Below are positions 1-9,864 of a stretch of DNA of 64,000 bases, piece by piece; position 1 is the stretch's first letter; each line of letters starts with the position of its first letter. This DNA is from CAWUKT01 sp963923035 (GTDB lineage Bacteria; Bacteroidota; Bacteroidia; J057; JADKCL01): NCBI GenBank assembly GCA_963923035.1, contig CAWUKT010000036.1, forward strand, positions 1-64,000, read 5' to 3'. A program made the translations under genes and the position numbers. A model generated the notes under the pieces. It saw only the letters and a program-made list of their open reading frames with translations, searched no databases and was not told the origin of the DNA.

Positions 1-139
1 AATCTTCCAGGTCCTGAAGATGCCATCGGGGGGCTTAAACTGACGGCTATGCCTTGTACCCAAATACCCCCCACCTCCAAACCGAATTAAATCCCCCTAA
101 GAGGTACCCCTTTGACCCATCCATTCCATTTCCCCTACC

Positions 140-265
140 TGCACATCGACCCAATTTCCCCATTCCCCAAATTGGCACATCTGCACATTGATCCAATTTC
201 CCCATTCTCCCCGCTCATTTCCCCATTAAATCCATTCCCCCACCTGCACATAGCCCCCATTCCCC
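140..265. repeat. Degenerate C-rich direct repeats in the left-edge non-coding region
   Basis: Two 29-nt units (140-168 and 182-210) share TGCACAT-GA-CCAATTTCCCCATTC with three differences, and a shortened third unit (245-265) starts TGCACAT and ends CCCATTCCCC. They lie past the 3' end of the minus-strand oxidoreductase gene. No gene can be supported in 1-282. Short open stretches at the very left edge could be the tail of a gene outside the window, but the sequence does not decide this. Confidence 0.45.
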
Positions 266-282
266 GCTCTCCACCTCCCTTC

Positions 283-1236
283 TCAGTTGTCACCGGCGAT
301 GTCCATCACGATGCGGCCCCGTTTGCCGGGGGCAGCAATCCGTTGGAAGCCGAGGGCGAAATCTGCCATCGGAAAGACGCTGTCAATCACCGGCTTGAGC
401 TTTCCTTGTTCAATCAGCGTGGCGATTTGGGTCAATTTCTCGCGGTGGCCCGCCCTCACCATCAACCATTTGGACTTTTTCCTTCGGAAGGCATTCGCGA
501 GAAACATTGCAGGGCCCCCGGCGAAGAATGGATCGGCGGGAATGAATTCCCCACTGGGCTTCAGCAAGTGCTTGATCGTGCCAAACTTGACCCGGGCGGT
601 GAGGTCGAAGAGAATGTCGAACTGTACATCGAGATCGACGATCGCTTGCTGCTTGTAATTGATGAATGTGTCGGCGCCGAGTTCCTTCAGGAAGGCTTCC
701 TGTCCATCTCCACCGACTGCGGTGACATGCGACCCAAAGTTTTTGGCGATTTGAACCGCAAAAATTCCCAATCCACCTCCGGCACCGTTGATCAGGACCT
801 TTTTACCGGGGGCGACCTGGGTCACTTCCCGGAGGGCGACCCAGGTGGTCAGGGCTCCGAGGGGAACGCCGGCGGCTTCCGCAAAGCTGAGGTTGGAAGG
901 CATGCGGGCGATCAGGTTCTCGTCGATGACGAAGTATTCCTGGTGGCTCCCCATCGTCTTCAGGAGCTTGATATAGCCGAATACGCGCTCCCCCTTTTTG
1001 AAGTGCTTGCCATCCTGTTCGATGGTGCCGGAGAACTCGAGTCCGGTTTGGACCGGCCAATTTTTGCCCCCGTTCAACTTCCTCATCCGGTCATATTGAC
1101 CATCCAGGGTTTCCTGGTCGAAGGGATTGATGGAAGCATGACTCACTTTCACGAGGACTTCATTGCCTCGGGGAGTGGGGATCGGAAGTCCTGTTTCGAG
1201 GACGATATTTGATTTCTTTCTGACGAGACCTTTCAT
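283..1236 (-). CDS. NAD(P)-dependent MDR-family oxidoreductase (quinone reductase/alcohol dehydrogenase-like)
   Basis: A 317-residue zinc-independent medium-chain dehydrogenase/reductase of the quinone oxidoreductase type. The GroES-like N-terminal domain contains HASINPFDQ and GLEFSGTI. The Rossmann domain carries the nucleotide-binding loop GAGGGLG near residue 152, followed by GADTFINY. The structural-zinc cysteine cluster of classical alcohol dehydrogenases is absent, as is usual for quinone or enoyl reductases. The protein is expected to be cytosolic and to reduce quinones or alpha,beta-unsaturated carbonyls with NADPH; the substrate cannot be read from sequence. The gene lies 100 bp downstream of a Crp/Fnr regulator on the same strand, a common pairing in Bacteroidota, so the regulator may control it. 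Confidence 0.85.
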   Translation of the reverse strand: MKGLVRKKSNIVLETGLPIPTPRGNEVLVKVSHASINPFDQETLDGQYDRMRKLNGGKNWPVQTGLEFSGTIEQDGKHFKKGERVFGYIKLLKTMGSHQEYFVIDENLIARMPSNLSFAEAAGVPLGALTTWVALREVTQVAPGKKVLINGAGGGLGIFAVQIAKNFGSHVTAVGGDGQEAFLKELGADTFINYKQQAIVDLDVQFDILFDLTARVKFGTIKHLLKPSGEFIPADPFFAGGPAMFLANAFRRKKSKWLMVRAGHREKLTQIATLIEQGKLKPVIDSVFPMADFALGFQRIAAPGKRGRIVMDIAGDN

Positions 1237-1336
1237 GGGCGGTAAATAATTTACCCTTCAAAGGTCACGGATGGAGTTGAGATAGGGGCTTGACAAAAGT
1301 CAATAAATAATTTCCGGGGTCTTGGGAGGCCTGGTT

Positions 1337-1936
1337 TTACTTCTTCTTTCGGACCCGGCTCAGCGTTTCGGGACTGATACCGAGGTAGGAAGCCAGGTAT
1401 ACCTGCGGGACCCGTTGTAACAGTTCCGGGGCATCTTCGAGGATGAGTTTCTGGTAACGGGTCGCGGCGGAATAGTTTTGCAATGCGTAGGTATAGGAAT
1501 CCAATAGGAGGTAGGATTGCTCGAGCAGGGAGATATAGAGCATTTTTAGGCTGGGAATGGTTTCCAGTAAGGACTGAAAGTCTTCCTTTTGGATTTCGAG
1601 GACCTCGGTTTCTTCCAATGTGATCAGGGCCTCCTGGGAAGCCGAGTTGTTGAGGTAGCTGGAGAGGGAAAAGAAGAAATGGTTTTCCAGGGCAAAGCAA
1701 CGGGTGATTTCCTGGTTGTCCCCGTCGTAATTGCAGTAGCGGACCAGCCCCTTGGTCATGAACCAAACCTTGTCGCATACCTCTCCGACGGAGAGCAGGG
1801 CCTCGTTCTTGCCAATTGTCCGGTGGCTGAACTTGCGCATGATCAAGTTCCACTCAAAGTTGTTGGGTTGATCGTACTCGTAAAAGGTCTTGCGGAAAAT
1901 TTCTCCGGGGCCAAGCGGGGTGATGGGTTGAGACAT
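1337..1936 (-). CDS. Crp/Fnr-family transcriptional regulator
   Basis: A 199-residue protein with a cyclic-nucleotide-binding-like beta barrel in the first ~120 residues (GLVRYCNYDGDNQEITRCF resembles the usual hairpin of this family in Bacteroidota). It ends in a short winged helix containing QVYLASYLGISPETLSRVRK, the recognition helix typical of Crp/Fnr proteins. No Fe-S cysteine set as in FNR is visible, and the cNMP phosphate-binding cassette is not conserved, so a ligand cannot be assigned. It is co-directional with and upstream of the MDR oxidoreductase, which makes that gene a plausible target. Confidence 0.88.
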   Translation of the reverse strand: MSQPITPLGPGEIFRKTFYEYDQPNNFEWNLIMRKFSHRTIGKNEALLSVGEVCDKVWFMTKGLVRYCNYDGDNQEITRCFALENHFFFSLSSYLNNSASQEALITLEETEVLEIQKEDFQSLLETIPSLKMLYISLLEQSYLLLDSYTYALQNYSAATRYQKLILEDAPELLQRVPQVYLASYLGISPETLSRVRKKK

Positions 1937-2132
1937 GGTTTAAAGATACAGAATTGAGGGGGACTGCTGCGGCTCTGGGTAAGCTCAGGGCAAGTCCCGC
2001 GGTCAATTCATTGGGGGAGGTGCTTTTTCAGGTCGGCCAATGGAAGCGCATATCGGTCCCAAGGCCTTTATTCGGGGCCTGAGAGATTGATGAGTGGGGT
2101 AGGAAAGGAAAATGGAAATGGAGCCAGGGAAA

Positions 2133-4151
2133 TCAACCCCCCAGCGCCGCGTCCAGAATATCGTCGTCCGCCAGATGGGGGATGGTCACCTTCAATTGAG
2201 GCGTGCGTTCCATCTCCCGGCGAATGGCCGTGATGGCTTCTTTGTTGCGCGCCCAACTCCGGCGCGCAATGCCGTTGTTCACGTCCCAGAACAGCATGGA
2301 TTCGAGGCGGCGGTCGGAATCCGCACTGCCGTCCAGCAGCATTCCAAAGCCGCCGTTCATCACTTCACCCCAGCCGACGCCGCCGCCATTGTGGAGGCTG
2401 ATCCAGGTCGCGCCCCGGAAGGCGTCCCCGACAAAGTTCTGGACTGCCATGTCGGCGGTGATGGCCGAACCATCGTAGATATTGGCCGTCTCGCGGTAGG
2501 GCGAGTCGGTACCGGAGACGTCGTGGTGGTCGCGTCCCAGGATGACCGGGCCACTCAATTCACCGTCGCGGATCGCCCGGTTGAAGCGCTGCGCAATGCG
2601 GATACGTCCTTCGCTGTCTGCATAGAGGATGCGGGCCCGTGAACCCACCACCATCTGGTTTTCTTCCGCCGACTCGATCCACGTGAGGTTGTCCTGGAGC
2701 TGCAAGCGAATGTCCTCGGGGGCTTCGGCGAGCATTTCCCGGATCACTTCCGCCGCCAGGGCATCCGTTTTGGCCAGGTCTTCATTGGTACCCGACGCAC
2801 AGACCCACCGGAACGGCCCGAAGCCATAATCAAAGCAGAGCGGCCCCATGATGTCCTCCACGTAGGAGGGATAAATAAAGCTGCCATCCGCTTTGGTGAT
2901 GTCGGCGCCAGCGCGGCTGGCCTCCAGCAAGAAGGCATTCCCGTAGTCCCAGAAGTACATGCCTTTGGCGACCATCTGGCCCACCACTTCGGCGTGGCGG
3001 CGGAGGCTGCGGTACACATTCTCCTTGAATGCAGCCGGATGGTCCCGCATCTGGGCTTCACTTTCGTCGAAGCTGAGTCCCTGCGGGTAATAGCCGCCTC
3101 CAAATGGGTTGTGGAGCGAGGTCTGGTCCGAACCCAGTTCGACCATGACGTCGTGGTTCAGGAGGGCTTCCCAGAGGTCGACGATATTGCCGAGGTAGCC
3201 GAGGGAAACCGCTTCGCCATTTTCCTTGGCTTCAATGATCCGGGGGATCAATTCATTGAGGTCTTCGTAGAGTTCGTCGAGCCAGCCCTGTTCGTGGCGC
3301 TTGTGCGCGGGGGCCGGATTGATCTCGGCGACGACGCCGACTGCTCCGGCGATGACCGCGGCCTTGGCCTGGGCGCCCGACATGCCGCCGAGGCCGGAGG
3401 TGACGTAGAGCATACCGGCCAGGTTGTCCTGGCCGGGGCGGAAGCGCCGTCCGGCATTCAACAGGGTAATCGTGGTGCCGTGAACAATGCCCTGGGGGCC
3501 GATGTACATATAGCTGCCGGCGGTCATTTGTCCGTACTGGGTGACTCCGAGCGCGTTGTACTTGTCATAATCCACCGGATCGGAATAATTGGGGATCATC
3601 ATGCCGTTGGTGACGACCACGCGGGGGGCGTCGGCATGGGAGGGGAAGAGTCCGAGCGGGTGACCGGAGTACATGACGAGGGTCTGCTGGTCGGTCATTT
3701 CGCTGAGGTACTGCATGGTGAGGCGGTACTGGGCCCAGTTTTGGAAGACGGCGCCGTTGCCGCCGTAGGTGATGACCTCCTCGGGGAACTTGGCCACGGC
3801 GGGATCCAGGTTGTTCTGGATCATGAGCATGATGGCCGCTGCCTGTTGGGAGCGGGCCGGATACTCTTCGATGGGACGCGCATGGATGGGGTGCTGGGGC
3901 CGAAAGCGGTACATGTAGATGCGGCCGTAGGTCTCCAGCTCCTGGGCGAATTCGGGGGCCAGGGTGGCGTGGAGTTCGGTGGGGAAATAGCGGAGGGCAT
4001 TGCGCAGGGCGAGCTTCCGTCCGGCGGCGTCGAGGTCGTGTTTGCGGCCTTTGGGGTGGGGGACGTCGGGATTGAGGGGACGGGGCGCGGGAAGATGCGG
4101 GGGAATGCCTTCCCGGATTTCAGATTGAAAATCCGTGGTGATCGTGGACAT
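2133..4151 (-). CDS. hutU: Urocanate hydratase
   Basis: A 672-residue urocanase, which converts urocanate to imidazolone propionate in histidine degradation using tightly bound NAD+. Hallmarks are the YGGNGAVFQNW segment, MYSGHPLGLFPSH, the glycine-rich TSGLGGMSGAQAKAA Rossmann loop and the C-terminal NGGGVGWGEV motif. It is about 110 residues longer than proteobacterial HutU, matching the long form found in Bacteroidota and some other phyla. No other hut genes (hutH, hutI, ftcD) are next to it, so the pathway is not clustered here. The next gene is divergent. Confidence 0.95.
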   Translation of the reverse strand: MSTITTDFQSEIREGIPPHLPAPRPLNPDVPHPKGRKHDLDAAGRKLALRNALRYFPTELHATLAPEFAQELETYGRIYMYRFRPQHPIHARPIEEYPARSQQAAAIMLMIQNNLDPAVAKFPEEVITYGGNGAVFQNWAQYRLTMQYLSEMTDQQTLVMYSGHPLGLFPSHADAPRVVVTNGMMIPNYSDPVDYDKYNALGVTQYGQMTAGSYMYIGPQGIVHGTTITLLNAGRRFRPGQDNLAGMLYVTSGLGGMSGAQAKAAVIAGAVGVVAEINPAPAHKRHEQGWLDELYEDLNELIPRIIEAKENGEAVSLGYLGNIVDLWEALLNHDVMVELGSDQTSLHNPFGGGYYPQGLSFDESEAQMRDHPAAFKENVYRSLRRHAEVVGQMVAKGMYFWDYGNAFLLEASRAGADITKADGSFIYPSYVEDIMGPLCFDYGFGPFRWVCASGTNEDLAKTDALAAEVIREMLAEAPEDIRLQLQDNLTWIESAEENQMVVGSRARILYADSEGRIRIAQRFNRAIRDGELSGPVILGRDHHDVSGTDSPYRETANIYDGSAITADMAVQNFVGDAFRGATWISLHNGGGVGWGEVMNGGFGMLLDGSADSDRRLESMLFWDVNNGIARRSWARNKEAITAIRREMERTPQLKVTIPHLADDDILDAALGG

Positions 4152-4269
4152 ACGCGTTGATTAAGCTGTTCGGGACGAAGTTCGGATTTCTTTGTGGATT
4201 AGAAAAATGCGACCTTGGTTGCATTCGGATCGGGGACGATTGGGCATCTTTGGAGTAGAAAAAAACATT

Positions 4270-4572
4270 ATGGGACTCTTGAATAAACTGTTTGGAAATA
4301 AAGTCGACTTCGGGGAATTGATTGCCAGGGGCGCGCCGATCATAGATGTGCGGACGCCGGGGGAGTACAGATCGGGCCATGTGAAGGGTTCGAAGAATAT
4401 TCCGTTGGATCAGTTGGCGGGGAAAATGAAGCAGCTGAAGAAGGCGGAGGGGCCGGTGATCCTGTGTTGTGCCTCGGGCGCGCGGAGTGGCCGCGCGACC
4501 CGGATGCTGAAGGCCGAGGGGATCGAGGCGTACAATGGCGGCAGTTGGGTGGGCCTTCGGCGCTACGTATAG
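4270..4572 (+). CDS. Single-domain rhodanese-like sulfurtransferase
   Basis: A compact 100-residue rhodanese domain. The CH2A-type segment IIDVRTPGEYRSGHV and the active-site loop CASGARSGRA (nucleophilic Cys67) are intact, so sulfane-sulfur transfer is plausible. The ATG at 4270 was preferred over an in-frame ATG at 4192. The extra 26 residues from 4192 have no family match, whereas MGLLNKLFGN followed directly by the domain is a usual start for these small proteins. There is no signal peptide. It stands alone, divergent from hutU. Confidence 0.88.
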   Translation: MGLLNKLFGNKVDFGELIARGAPIIDVRTPGEYRSGHVKGSKNIPLDQLAGKMKQLKKAEGPVILCCASGARSGRATRMLKAEGIEAYNGGSWVGLRRYV

Positions 4573-4950
4573 GCGGGACGATGCGCGTTTTGCAAAAATT
4601 CCACACCCTTTCGGGCGGGCTGTTGGCTTTCACCGCACAGTGATTCCACAACCGGTGTCAGCTATTTGTCTGTTTTTCATTGCCTTTTAGGCTGGAAACT
4701 CTTTCCAATTGAGGGTGTCCGCTTCCCGACACTATTTGCTCCCAACCTCAGGGAGATTTTTGATGTAAGGATTCCACTTCTTTTTTCCCCGATTGCTCCA
4801 TTCGTCTCACTTCTTTCCTGAAATACCCGCTCTGTTTTTCATTTTTGCCCTTTTCATTCTTCTCCCATCTTTGTCTCAACAACGAACGAAGTACCTACCT
4901 GTTTTTCTTGATTAACTACCATTTCTAAAATCACCAAACTAAAAACCACT
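4573..4950. other. Intergenic region, no gene seen
   Basis: 378 bp between the rhodanese gene and the T9SS cargo gene. It is T- and C-rich with no open frame of note and no convincing hairpin. It probably holds the promoter of the downstream exported protein, but no clear Bacteroidota -33/-7 pair could be picked out by eye. Confidence 0.5.
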
Positions 4951-6129
4951 ATGAACAATTTTACCAAACCCACCCTCTGGGCATTTATTCTATTGATTGG
5001 ATTGGGCTGGGGCGCTGTATCGGCCTGTCACAATTCCTCCTTCACCCTCGACCACGTGACTGACCTCGGCAATGGCACCTACCAATTGGATATGACTTTT
5101 TCTTGTGGAGCGGGGGCCGATGGCTACGGCACTGGCGCTGCCCAAAACACAGGTACATTTGCCTTCTTTCTTTCCGGCGGGGCCACCGTTGCCTCACACC
5201 CGGCCGCTATGACGAGTCCGCAAACCAACGAAGTGTACGGCGGTTGGACCCTGCAAGAGGATACCGTGCTGGCATACAGCTCGCAAACCTGGTGGTGGGC
5301 CTGCATCGACGCGAGCTGCGGCCCGATTCAGGTCGTCACCCAATCGATCTCCATTGTCACGAATGGCCTCCCCGATGAAATCTTATTGTTGGGCATGGAA
5401 GCCGGTGGCAATCCACTGGTCAGCTGTCCCAACCTGATCGTCGATCCGGACTGCTACCAGTTCGCCGCTGACGCCGGGAACGACCAAACGGTCTACGACG
5501 GCTGGGCGCCCGAAGCCTGCGCCACGCTCTCAGCCTCCGCCAGCAACGGCTCGGGCAACTACGCCTACGCCTGGTCCGACGGCAGCACGTCCAGCACTAT
5601 CAATGTGTGTCCCACGAGCACTTCCCACTATTCCGTGACCGTCACCGACCTGACTTCGGGTTGCTCTGCGGTGGATGAATTGACCGTGAACGTGGTGGAT
5701 GTCCACTGCGGGAGCAATGGATCGAAGGTGCGCATGTGCAAGCCCGATGGCACCAACCGCTGCGTGAAGCAATCCAAGGTCCAGCAAAAGCTGAACAATG
5801 GCTGGACGCTCGGCACCTGCAATGGCAAGACCGGCGGGGCCGCTGAAGACCTCGAATCGGGGCAAGGCGCTGAAATTGGCTTCGCCGCGGGCCCCAATCC
5901 ATTTGATTACGCCACCACGATCATGCTTTCATTGCCGGAAGCGGAAACTGTGCAGTTGGAAGTCTACGACCTGGCGGGTAAGCAAGTGGCTTCGCTCCAC
6001 AGCGGCCGCCTGGAAGCAGGCGTCCACGAATTCGACCTCGACGGCAACGTACTGGTCCCCGGCTTCTACATTGCCCGGGCGGTCCGGGAGACGGGGCCGG
6101 TCCAGACGCTCAAGCTGATCCGCAAATAA
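4951..6129 (+). CDS. Exported protein with T9SS type A sorting domain
   Basis: A 392-residue exported protein. An N-terminal signal peptide (hydrophobic LWAFILLIGLGWGAVSA) leads to a Cys-rich beta domain. This is followed by a PKD/Ig-like repeat around residues 170-250 (NYAYAWSDGSTSSTINV). The last ~75 residues form a type IX secretion C-terminal domain (GPNPFDYATTI, VYDLAGKQV, PGFYIARAV, ending LKLIRK). The protein should pass the inner membrane via Sec and then be exported and anchored by the Por machinery. No catalytic domain was recognised. A strong hairpin follows the stop codon. Confidence 0.85.
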   Translation: MNNFTKPTLWAFILLIGLGWGAVSACHNSSFTLDHVTDLGNGTYQLDMTFSCGAGADGYGTGAAQNTGTFAFFLSGGATVASHPAAMTSPQTNEVYGGWTLQEDTVLAYSSQTWWWACIDASCGPIQVVTQSISIVTNGLPDEILLLGMEAGGNPLVSCPNLIVDPDCYQFAADAGNDQTVYDGWAPEACATLSASASNGSGNYAYAWSDGSTSSTINVCPTSTSHYSVTVTDLTSGCSAVDELTVNVVDVHCGSNGSKVRMCKPDGTNRCVKQSKVQQKLNNGWTLGTCNGKTGGAAEDLESGQGAEIGFAAGPNPFDYATTIMLSLPEAETVQLEVYDLAGKQVASLHSGRLEAGVHEFDLDGNVLVPGFYIARAVRETGPVQTLKLIRK

Positions 6130-6195
6130 GGATAATCATCGTTTTTACTAATTTTGAGATGGGCTGCCGCCGGGCGGTCCATTTCTGTTTATATG

Positions 6196-6233
6196 CCAAA
6201 AGCCTCTTCCCGGTGAGGAGAAGAGGCTTTTGG
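6196..6233. terminator. Bidirectional intrinsic terminator
   Basis: A perfect 14-bp stem, CCAAAAGCCTCTTC (6196-6209) against GAAGAGGCTTTTGG (6220-6233), with a 10-nt loop. The A/T runs at the stem base provide U-tracts on both strands. It sits between convergent genes. Confidence 0.85.
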
Positions 6234-6247
6234 GAATATGAAGGGGT

Positions 6248-6661
6248 TTAGCTTGCGGTCTGGAAATGTTTCCCGATGATGTTGGTCACCTTCTCGGGAT
6301 TGAGGGGTTTGTAAACGTACTCGGAGATGGACTCGAATCCATCCGCGCGTTTGATGTCATTGGGATGGAGGGAGGTGGTCAACATGACGATGAGGGCACC
6401 GGCCTGGTCGGAGAAGGAGCGTTCCTCGTAGGCTTCCAGGAATTCGAAGCCATTCATCACGGGCATGTTGATGTCGAGAAAGATGAGGTCTGGAAACTGG
6501 TTCTCGCCCCGGTTGCAGGCCTCCAGATAGTTGAGGGCTTCTTCGCCATTCTCCCGGATGATGATCTTATCGGTAACTTCGAGTTGTTTGAGCAAGAATT
6601 CGTTGTAGAAGTTGACGGTGTCGTCGTCTTCAACCAGCAGGATTGTCTTCAGTTTCTTCAT
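6248..6661 (-). CDS. Single-domain response regulator
   Basis: A 137-residue stand-alone receiver domain. The acidic pocket (EDDD, residues 11-14), phosphoacceptor Asp63 in FLDINMPVMNG, the conserved Thr in MLTTS and the KP pair in YKPLNP are all present. There is no output domain, so it probably acts by protein contact, as CheY- or Rcp1-like regulators do. Its start overlaps the stop of the upstream histidine kinase gene by 4 nt (ATGA), indicating translational coupling and a cognate pair. Confidence 0.93.
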   Translation of the reverse strand: MKKLKTILLVEDDDTVNFYNEFLLKQLEVTDKIIIRENGEEALNYLEACNRGENQFPDLIFLDINMPVMNGFEFLEAYEERSFSDQAGALIVMLTTSLHPNDIKRADGFESISEYVYKPLNPEKVTNIIGKHFQTAS

Positions 6662-7665
6662 GTTAGTTTAGGTTGGGGAATGGAAAGCGAGAACAGGGTG
6701 CCCTTGCCGGGCTCACTCTGCACTTCGATGGAGCCCCCGCTTTTATCCACGATTCGTTTTACAATATACAATCCCAATCCGGATCCTCCGGATTGATTGT
6801 TGAGTCGTTTGAACATTTGGAAGAGCTTCTCCCGGTGGCGCTCGAGGTCAATGCCAACGCCGTTGTCCTGGATGTTCAGGACGATATTGTCATCGGTGCG
6901 TTTGGTGAAGATGTCCACCTGGGGAGGACGCTCGGGCGAAGAGTATTTGATGGCGTTGCCGATGAGGTTGTTGAGGATGCTTTCCAGACTTTGGGGCGGA
7001 AACATCAGCTTTTCGGCGGCGGAGAAGTCGGTATTGATCTGGATTTGCTTCCGTTTGATTTCCCCTTCCACACTTTCGGTGCATTTGGAGACGGCATCCT
7101 TGAGCGAAATGAGCGAATAGCCCTCGTCAAAATGGGCCTCGACGCGGCTGAGGTTGAGGAGGTCCGCGATGATGTTTTCCATCTTGTCGGTGGATTGATC
7201 GAGGCGGTCCATGGCCTGGAGGACCATCTGGGGATCGGCGCCGGTCGAAATCAATTGCCGAAGCATGTACGACAGGGATCGGAAATTGACGATGGGGGTT
7301 TTGAGGTCGTGGGAAGCGGTATAGAGGAGGCTGTCGAGGGCGTTGTTGAGCTCAGTGAGCTCTTTGTTTTGGGATTCGAGGGTGTACAGGTATTTTTCAG
7401 CGTCTTTTCGGCGCTGACGTTGAATTTGGAAGCCTTTTTCTGAGGTTTGTCCGAGAAAATAGGAGAAGATACCAAGGACCAGTGGGGCAAGGTCAATGAT
7501 GAGGAGAAGAGGATTGGTACGGTGGAGTTCAAATACCTTGGCCGGAGAAACAGGCCCCGGCTCAGCTGTGACGGCCAATATGGTCGCAACAATGGGAAAT
7601 GCAAATCCAAAAAGCGCTCCCCATATCAGGTATCGATACCTCGGTAAGAGTCGATCGTCCTTCAT
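6658..7665 (-). CDS. Membrane sensor histidine kinase
   Basis: A 335-residue kinase. Two hydrophobic segments (about residues 12-33 and 51-71) anchor it in the membrane, with only a short loop between them. A coiled linker leads to the HisKA domain with phosphoaccepting His119 in ASHDLKTP. The HATPase_c domain has the N box NNLIGNAIKYS, the G1 box DNGVGID and the G2 box GSGLGLYIV. With so small an extracytoplasmic part, the signal may be sensed in the membrane or cytosol. It forms an operon with the receiver protein downstream. Confidence 0.92.
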   Translation of the reverse strand: MKDDRLLPRYRYLIWGALFGFAFPIVATILAVTAEPGPVSPAKVFELHRTNPLLLIIDLAPLVLGIFSYFLGQTSEKGFQIQRQRRKDAEKYLYTLESQNKELTELNNALDSLLYTASHDLKTPIVNFRSLSYMLRQLISTGADPQMVLQAMDRLDQSTDKMENIIADLLNLSRVEAHFDEGYSLISLKDAVSKCTESVEGEIKRKQIQINTDFSAAEKLMFPPQSLESILNNLIGNAIKYSSPERPPQVDIFTKRTDDNIVLNIQDNGVGIDLERHREKLFQMFKRLNNQSGGSGLGLYIVKRIVDKSGGSIEVQSEPGKGTLFSLSIPQPKLT

Positions 7666-7899
7666 CTACAAAGAGGTCAGAGTGTTGGTTGATAGAACTA
7701 GGGTCTTAATAGCTGTCGATTCCTGCAAATTTACAGAAGGAATTCAAATTCTGGGAATCATTCATCGATGCTATGGCCCTGTTGATCGACCGAAATGCCT
7801 TTTCAGAAAGTAGTCATTTTAGTACACCTAAATGGAGGCAATCGTAGGGGAAGAGAAACCACGGCCATTTCCCCTGAGAACCATAGAAAAAATGGTGAA

Positions 7900-9864
7900 T
7901 TAGCGTTTCGTCGAACGTTTTTTGTTTTTTCTTCGACCCTGATTTTGCTTTCCCCGGGCAGATCTTTTTGTGGATTGGGGATAAGTTTTTTCTTTTTTCC
8001 TGTTCCCTGCCTCCTTTTGGGACTCCTTCTGCTTCAGCAACTTGTCGGCGAGGTCGGGGCGACCGGCCTTGTCCAGGGTCTTTTTGATCCAGGTTTTGTT
8101 CTCGGGTTTCCACCAGAAAAAGAACCGGTGCTGGTTGTCGCGCTCCTGCTCGCTGCGGGCGGTATAGACCGGCTTGAGGGTGTACGGGTGGACCCCCGCG
8201 TAGTAGATGACCGTGGCCACGGTCATCGGAGTCGGCGTAAAGCCCTGGACCTGCTCGAGCTTGAAGCCCATGTCCTTGGTCTCCGCCGCCAAATCGGCCA
8301 TGTCCTTTTCCGTCGAGCCAGGGTGGCTCGAAATGAAATAGGGGATCAACTGTTGGTTGAGCCCGTGCTTTTGGTCGATCTGGTCAAATTTCTTCTTGAA
8401 TTCATGGAAATGCTGAAAGCTGGGCTTCCGCATGATGTGGAGTGTATCGTCGGAGGTATGCTCCGGTGCGACCTTCAACCGGCCCGAGACGTGCTTGGTC
8501 AGGACCTGCTCCATGTATTCGTCGATGCTGTCGTCTGCCTTCTTGTTATAGCTCTTGGTGAGGAGATCGTAACGGATACCACTCCCGACAAATGCCTTTT
8601 TGACCTCAGGATGCGCGTCGACCTTCTTCAACAATTCCGTCATGGCCGTATGGCTGGTGTCCAGGTTGTCGCACACGACGGGGTGGATGCAGCTGGGCGC
8701 CTGGCATTTCTTGCAAATCTCCTCGTCCTTGCCCTTCAGCTTGTACATGTTGGCACTCGGCCCGCCCATGTCACTGATATAGCCCTTGAAACCGGGCATC
8801 TGGGTCACCTGGTCGACTTCCTTGAGGATGCTTTCTTCCGAGCGACTGGCAATGAATTTTCCCTGATGCGCGGAAATGGTGCAGAAGGAACAACCTCCGA
8901 AACAACCCCGGTGCATATTGACCGAGAACTTGATCATTTCAAAAGCCGGGATTTGGCCGCGCTTTTTGTATTTGGGGTGGGGGAGACGGGTATAGGGCAA
9001 ATCAAATGACCGGTCCATCTCGTGCTCGGTCATCGTAGGGTAGGGCGGATTGACAATGAGGTTCTTATCGCCCACCTGTTGGAGGATGCGGCGGGCCTGC
9101 AACTTATTGGATTCGATCTCGACGATCTTGAAGTTGCGGGCGTAGGCGAGCTTGTCCTGGAGACAGTCCTCGTGGGAGGCCAGCTCGACATCTTTCCAAT
9201 TTTTGTTCTTGGGGAGGGCCTTGATGGCCGGGCGAAGGACGGCGGTCTGGGGAATGGTGTCGATGGCGTCGAAGGGAACGCCTTTTTGGAGGAGGCGGAT
9301 CATCTCCCGCAGGGGCTGTTCGCCCATTCCGTAGACCAACAAATCTGCGCCACTGCTCTCGAGGATGGAAGGCAGCAAGCCGTCCTGCCAATAGTCGTAG
9401 TGGGTCACGCGGCGGAGGGAGGCCTCGATGCCGCCAATGACCACGGGCACGTCCGGGTACAATTCCTTCAGGATGCTGGTATAGACCGACGTGGCGTAAT
9501 CGGGGCGGAACCCGGATTTGCCGCCGGGCGTATAGGCATCGGTGGAACGCTTCCGCTTTTTGTAGGTATAGTGGTTGACCATGGGATCCATGCAACCACC
9601 TGTCACCCCAAAGAACATCTTGGGCTTCCCAAATTTCTTGAAGTCCCGCAGGTCATCCTGCCAGTTGGGTTGGGCCACGATGGCCACGCGCAAGCCTTCG
9701 TCCTCGATGATCCGCCCAATGACGGCCGTCCCAAAGGACGGATGGTCGACGTAGGCATCTCCTGAGATCAGGACCACATCGACTTCTTCCCAGCCGCGTT
9801 TCTCCAGTTCTTTTTTGGTGATCGGCAGCCAATCGGTAATCGGACGGAGGACTTGAGTTTCCAT
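7900..9864 (-). CDS. YgiQ-family radical SAM protein
   Basis: A 654-residue radical SAM protein of the YgiQ/UPF0313 family. The [4Fe-4S] motif C-x3-C-x2-C is visible in RGCFGGCSFC. An N-terminal B12-binding-like region (VLISGDAYVDHPSFG) and a Lys/Arg-rich C-terminal tail are typical of the family. The reaction catalysed is not known for this family. The ATG at 9864 (METQVLRP) was chosen because the extra 27 residues from the ATG at 9945 are low-complexity and lie over the upstream spacer. It is monocistronic, downstream of tRNA-Thr on the same strand. Confidence 0.92.
   Translation of the reverse strand: METQVLRPITDWLPITKKELEKRGWEEVDVVLISGDAYVDHPSFGTAVIGRIIEDEGLRVAIVAQPNWQDDLRDFKKFGKPKMFFGVTGGCMDPMVNHYTYKKRKRSTDAYTPGGKSGFRPDYATSVYTSILKELYPDVPVVIGGIEASLRRVTHYDYWQDGLLPSILESSGADLLVYGMGEQPLREMIRLLQKGVPFDAIDTIPQTAVLRPAIKALPKNKNWKDVELASHEDCLQDKLAYARNFKIVEIESNKLQARRILQQVGDKNLIVNPPYPTMTEHEMDRSFDLPYTRLPHPKYKKRGQIPAFEMIKFSVNMHRGCFGGCSFCTISAHQGKFIASRSEESILKEVDQVTQMPGFKGYISDMGGPSANMYKLKGKDEEICKKCQAPSCIHPVVCDNLDTSHTAMTELLKKVDAHPEVKKAFVGSGIRYDLLTKSYNKKADDSIDEYMEQVLTKHVSGRLKVAPEHTSDDTLHIMRKPSFQHFHEFKKKFDQIDQKHGLNQQLIPYFISSHPGSTEKDMADLAAETKDMGFKLEQVQGFTPTPMTVATVIYYAGVHPYTLKPVYTARSEQERDNQHRFFFWWKPENKTWIKKTLDKAGRPDLADKLLKQKESQKEAGNRKKEKTYPQSTKRSARGKQNQGRRKNKKRSTKR

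Noticed and set aside
112..1212. A 366-codon plus-strand open frame overlapping the MDR oxidoreductase
   Set aside because: It is antisense to a clearly recognisable oxidoreductase, starts in the C-rich repeats and has no domain resemblance.
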